DNA of 64,000 bases from Alphaproteobacteria bacterium. GTDB lineage: Bacteria; Pseudomonadota; Alphaproteobacteria; Ferrovibrionales; Ferrovibrionaceae. Below the pieces are notes generated by a model. That model had not been told where the DNA came from and did no database searches. It saw only the letters and a program-made list of their open reading frames with translations. The number at the start of each line of letters is the position of its first letter. Within the stretch, counting starts at the first letter, position 1. Made by a program: the position numbers and the translations under genes. Where the stretch lies: assembly GCA_017307375.1 (NCBI GenBank), contig JAFKFH010000013.1:175265-239264 (forward strand). The letters run 5' to 3'. This document shows positions 61,815 to 64,000 of the stretch, in pieces.

Positions 61815-62522
61815 TTACGCCTTCTGCTCGGCCTGAGCGTCCGCCGCCGGCGCCTTGAAGGCACCCGGATAGGGGACATTCTCCGGCCGCGGCCGCTTGA
61901 CCGCGTCCTTGATCAGAACCCAGCCGCCCTCGGCGCCCGGGATCGACCCCTTGACCATGATCAGGCCACGCTCGACGTCCGTGCGGACGATCTCGAGGTT
62001 CTGCTGGGTGACGCGAACGTCGCCCATGTGGCCCGCCATCTTCTTGCCCTTGAACGTACGGCCCGGATCCTGGCGCTGACCGGTCGAACCATGCGAACGA
62101 TGGCTGACGGACACGCCGTGGGTCGCTTCCAGGCCGCGGAAGTTGTGGCGCTTCATGACGCCGGCGAAACCCTTACCGATGGTGTCGCCCACGACGTCGA
62201 CGCGCTGGCCGGCGACGAAGTGGTCGGCGGTCAGCTCGGCGCCGACCGCGATCAGCGCGTCGTTCGACACGCGGAACTCGACCAGCTTGCGCTTGGGTTC
62301 GACCGCGGCGGCGGCGAAGTGGCCGCGCATCGCCTTGGTCACGTTCTTCACCTTGGCAGCGCCCACGCCGAGCTGCAGCGCGGTGTAGCCGTCGCGCTCC
62401 TCGGTACGCTGGGCCACCACCTGGCAGTTGTCGATCTTCAGGACGGTCACCGGGACGTGGCTGCCGTCCTCGATGAAGAGCCTGGTCATGCCCAGCTTAC
62501 GGGCGACGAGACCGGTACGCAT
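61815..62522 (-). CDS. rplC: 50S ribosomal protein L3
   Basis: The 235-residue protein begins [16 protein letters not shown] and has [20 protein letters not shown], whose Gln is the methylation site in relatives, and [19 protein letters not shown]-terminal extension of about 20 residues is typical of alphaproteobacteria. Confidence 0.98.
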   Translation of the reverse strand: MRTGLVARKLGMTRLFIEDGSHVPVTVLKIDNCQVVAQRTEERDGYTALQLGVGAAKVKNVTKAMRGHFAAAAVEPKRKLVEFRVSNDALIAVGAELTADHFVAGQRVDVVGDTIGKGFAGVMKRHNFRGLEATHGVSVSHRSHGSTGQRQDPGRTFKGKKMAGHMGDVRVTQQNLEIVRTDVERGLIMVKGSIPGAEGGWVLIKDAVKRPRPENVPYPGAFKAPAADAQAEQKA

Positions 62523-62544
62523 AGTCAGTCTCCTCTCCGCGCCG

Positions 62545-62853
<309 letters not shown>

Positions 62854-62930
62854 CTTCCCAATCTTCCTTCGCTTTCGCGACGGCGAGGGCGAACCCCGCC
62901 GCCGCGCAACGATGCCTTACGCCGTTCCGC

Positions 62931-64000
<1,070 letters not shown>

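Overview
The window is a 64 kb piece of a GC-rich chromosome (codon third positions overwhelmingly G or C) from an alphaproteobacterium, most likely in or near the Rhodospirillales. The reasons are the gene order trpE ... trpG-trpD-trpC-moaC-moeA-lexA-comEC-gltX-gltA, a LexA site of the alphaproteobacterial type (direct repeat GAAC-N7-GAAC), an ATP12-type F1 assembly chaperone, and the block rplQ - Do-like protease - rarA - rluC - HAD phosphatase next to the S10/spc/alpha ribosomal operon. I cannot name a genus. No insertion sequence, prophage, CRISPR array or replication origin is visible.

Layout. 1-6.5 kb: start of an acyl-CoA-ligase-like gene, a class II amidotransferase and tpiA (minus), then a PpiD-like foldase and trpE (plus), then a divergent polysaccharide deacetylase (minus). 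6.5-14.2 kb (plus): a Tat-exported PTP-like phytase, a tryptophan leader peptide with mutually exclusive hairpins, trpG-trpD-trpC-moaC with stop/start overlaps, moeA, lexA with its SOS box, a strong terminator, then an atypical receiver protein and an HPt-like protein that both lack their phospho-acceptor residue. 14.2-21 kb: comEC (minus), gltX, gltA, a small membrane protein and a Bug-type binding protein (plus). 20.9-28.2 kb: a minus-strand catabolic cluster (thioesterase, isovaleryl-CoA dehydrogenase, ArsC-like, glyoxalase I, HAD) facing a LysR regulator, a solute-binding protein, and maeB. 28.3-31.7 kb: a ParE-type toxin whose antitoxin is broken by an amber codon, tRNA-Leu(GAG), a very short FliN-like gene, lipB, and an exporter/regulator pair around a long palindrome. 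31.7-35.8 kb: a SiaA-SiaB-SiaC partner-switching operon ending in a hybrid histidine kinase. 35.8-41 kb: VOC protein, MarR plus gamma-carbonic-anhydrase-like pair, AraC regulator facing an NAD-epimerase, TerC, acylphosphatase. 41-48.8 kb (minus): ATP12, AsmA, HAD phosphatase, rluC, rarA and a Do-like protease, mostly joined by ATGA/GTGA overlaps. 48.9-64 kb (minus): the complete S10-spc-alpha operon from rpsJ to rplQ with secY and adk, preceded by a tuf gene that carries an out-of-frame deletion.

The most interesting points are: a tryptophan attenuator on trpGDC (not trpE) whose leader peptide may be leaderless; the double-degenerate receiver/HPt pair; the Sia module in which a hybrid histidine kinase sits where the diguanylate cyclase siaD is found in Pseudomonas; the toxin-antitoxin locus with a nonsense codon in the antitoxin; and the tuf copy with about 109 bases missing, which is either a true pseudogene or an assembly collapse between two tuf copies.
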